Positions 5,615 to 6,090 of a stretch of DNA of 6,090 nt are shown one piece after another; within the stretch, counting starts at the first letter, position 1; each line of letters opens with the position of its first letter. The stretch lies in assembly GCA_028285285.1 (NCBI GenBank), contig JANQPW010000033.1, forward strand, positions 1 through 6,090. The letters are read 5' to 3'. The notes under the pieces were generated by a model, which was not told the DNA's origin, searched no databases, and was given only the letters and a program-made list of their open reading frames with translations. The DNA comes from Silvanigrellales bacterium. GTDB lineage: Bacteria; Bdellovibrionota_B; Oligoflexia; Silvanigrellales; Silvanigrellaceae. Both the position numbers and the translations under genes were made by a program.

Positions 5615-5644
5615 ATTATATCTCTACCACCAATGAATACACAA
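5615..5644 (-). promoter_or_regulatory. Likely sigma-70 promoter of the receiver-domain gene
   Basis: Read on the minus strand, a perfect TATAAT -10 box (5615-5620) lies 18 bases downstream of TTGTGT (5639-5644), a half-consensus -35. Transcription would begin near 5608, giving a leader of about 23 bases that contains the GGGGAAAGAGA ribosome site. The spacer is shared with the divergent methyltransferase gene, for which I see no convincing promoter. Confidence 0.5.
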
Positions 5645-5760
5645 CCCGCTGGCAACGGGGAGCTTTGAGGGCGCGAGAGGGTAAGATTCTCTTGATGCGG
5701 GACACGCTTCGCGCTAAGACCTCCGACCCAACGGGTCAACTCTTAAAAGAGGTCGAGCGG

Positions 5761-6090
5761 ATGGACAACCGAAGTGAGTCAGTCTGTGAGTGGTCGCTTC
5801 GGCAGTTTCGCGGCGAGAAGCTTGCAAGGCCCCGCACCCCCTTTCCTTTCGAACGGGCACCTGCCCCCACCTTTGTGTTGGAAATTGGGTCCGGCAACGG
5901 TCTCCATGCCCTTCATTTCGCTCGAAAAAACCCTCACCGACAGATCGTTGCTGTGGAGCGCACTGTGGTGAAGTCTCGCAAGGCGCGGAATGCAAAGCAG
6001 CGCTGGGAGCAGCAAGAACCGCTGCCCAATCTGCATCTGGTTCATGATGATGTGGTCAATTTTCTGTATCACTATGTGAAACAGCCTGTT
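5761..6090 (+). CDS. TrmB-like tRNA (guanine-N7)-methyltransferase, 5' part
   Basis: The first 110 codons are present and the right edge cuts the gene. FVLEIGSGNGLHALHFARKNPHRQIVAVERT begins at residue 38 and is SAM-binding motif I plus the acidic end of strand 2. It matches the TrmB pattern EIG-x-G-x-G...A...NP...GIE. LPNLHLVHDDVVNFL follows, matching the LPN-x-x-x-x-x-x-D block. TrmB enzymes methylate N7 of G46 in tRNA in the cytoplasm. The start is ATG 5761 with AGAGG 8 bases upstream, placing EIG near residue 41 as in short TrmB proteins. ATG 5695 is also in frame and would add 22 residues, but its nearest purine-rich site is 14 bases away. A relative acting on another RNA cannot be excluded without the C-terminal half. 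Confidence 0.72.
   Translation, partial: MDNRSESVCEWSLRQFRGEKLARPRTPFPFERAPAPTFVLEIGSGNGLHALHFARKNPHRQIVAVERTVVKSRKARNAKQRWEQQEPLPNLHLVHDDVVNFLYHYVKQPV

Overview
The window comes from a Gram-negative bacterium with an ordinary, gene-dense chromosome. Evidence for this includes clear Shine-Dalgarno sites, a lipoprotein signal on one product and a Sec-type signal on another, a CheY-like receiver protein, and a TrmB-like tRNA methyltransferase. The gene mix fits a deltaproteobacterial or Bdellovibrionota-like lineage: an elicitor-type transglutaminase lipoprotein, a DUF3025 protein, a Myxococcota-style HNH-family zinc protein and an orphan receiver. That placement is a low-confidence inference. 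I see no tRNA, rRNA, CRISPR array, insertion sequence or phage gene.

Layout from left to right. A possible 3' end of a + strand gene (3-62) meets, tail to tail with overlapping stops, a minus-strand gene for an HNH-family zinc protein that has lost the HNH catalytic residues (59-532). An AT-rich divergent spacer follows (533-835). Next is a 104-residue + strand protein of unknown function with an SH3/KOW-like look (836-1150). A T-rich spacer with terminator-like hairpins (1151-1387) separates it from three co-directional + strand genes. These encode an elicitor-type transglutaminase lipoprotein (1388-2482), an exported metal-dependent amidohydrolase (2564-3751) and a DUF3025 protein (3748-4560). 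The DUF3025 gene may be coupled to the amidohydrolase through a TTGA start/stop overlap. Facing them is a minus-strand receiver-domain protein with an unrecognised C-terminal helical domain (4590-5585). Its promoter lies in a short divergent spacer shared with a right-edge partial gene for a TrmB-like SAM-dependent tRNA methyltransferase (5761-6090).

How the genes may work together. The transglutaminase and the amidohydrolase are both predicted to leave the cytoplasm and lie next to each other, so a joint envelope or extracellular role is possible. Nothing in the sequence fixes their substrates. The most interesting signals are four. The transglutaminase contains a segment resembling Pep-13, the Phytophthora defence-eliciting peptide. 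Two abutting perfect palindromes lie directly upstream of the amidohydrolase. A 9-bp terminator-like hairpin lies inside the first codons of the amidohydrolase, with a competing upstream stem. The HNH-family protein keeps its zinc cysteines but has lost its catalytic residues.
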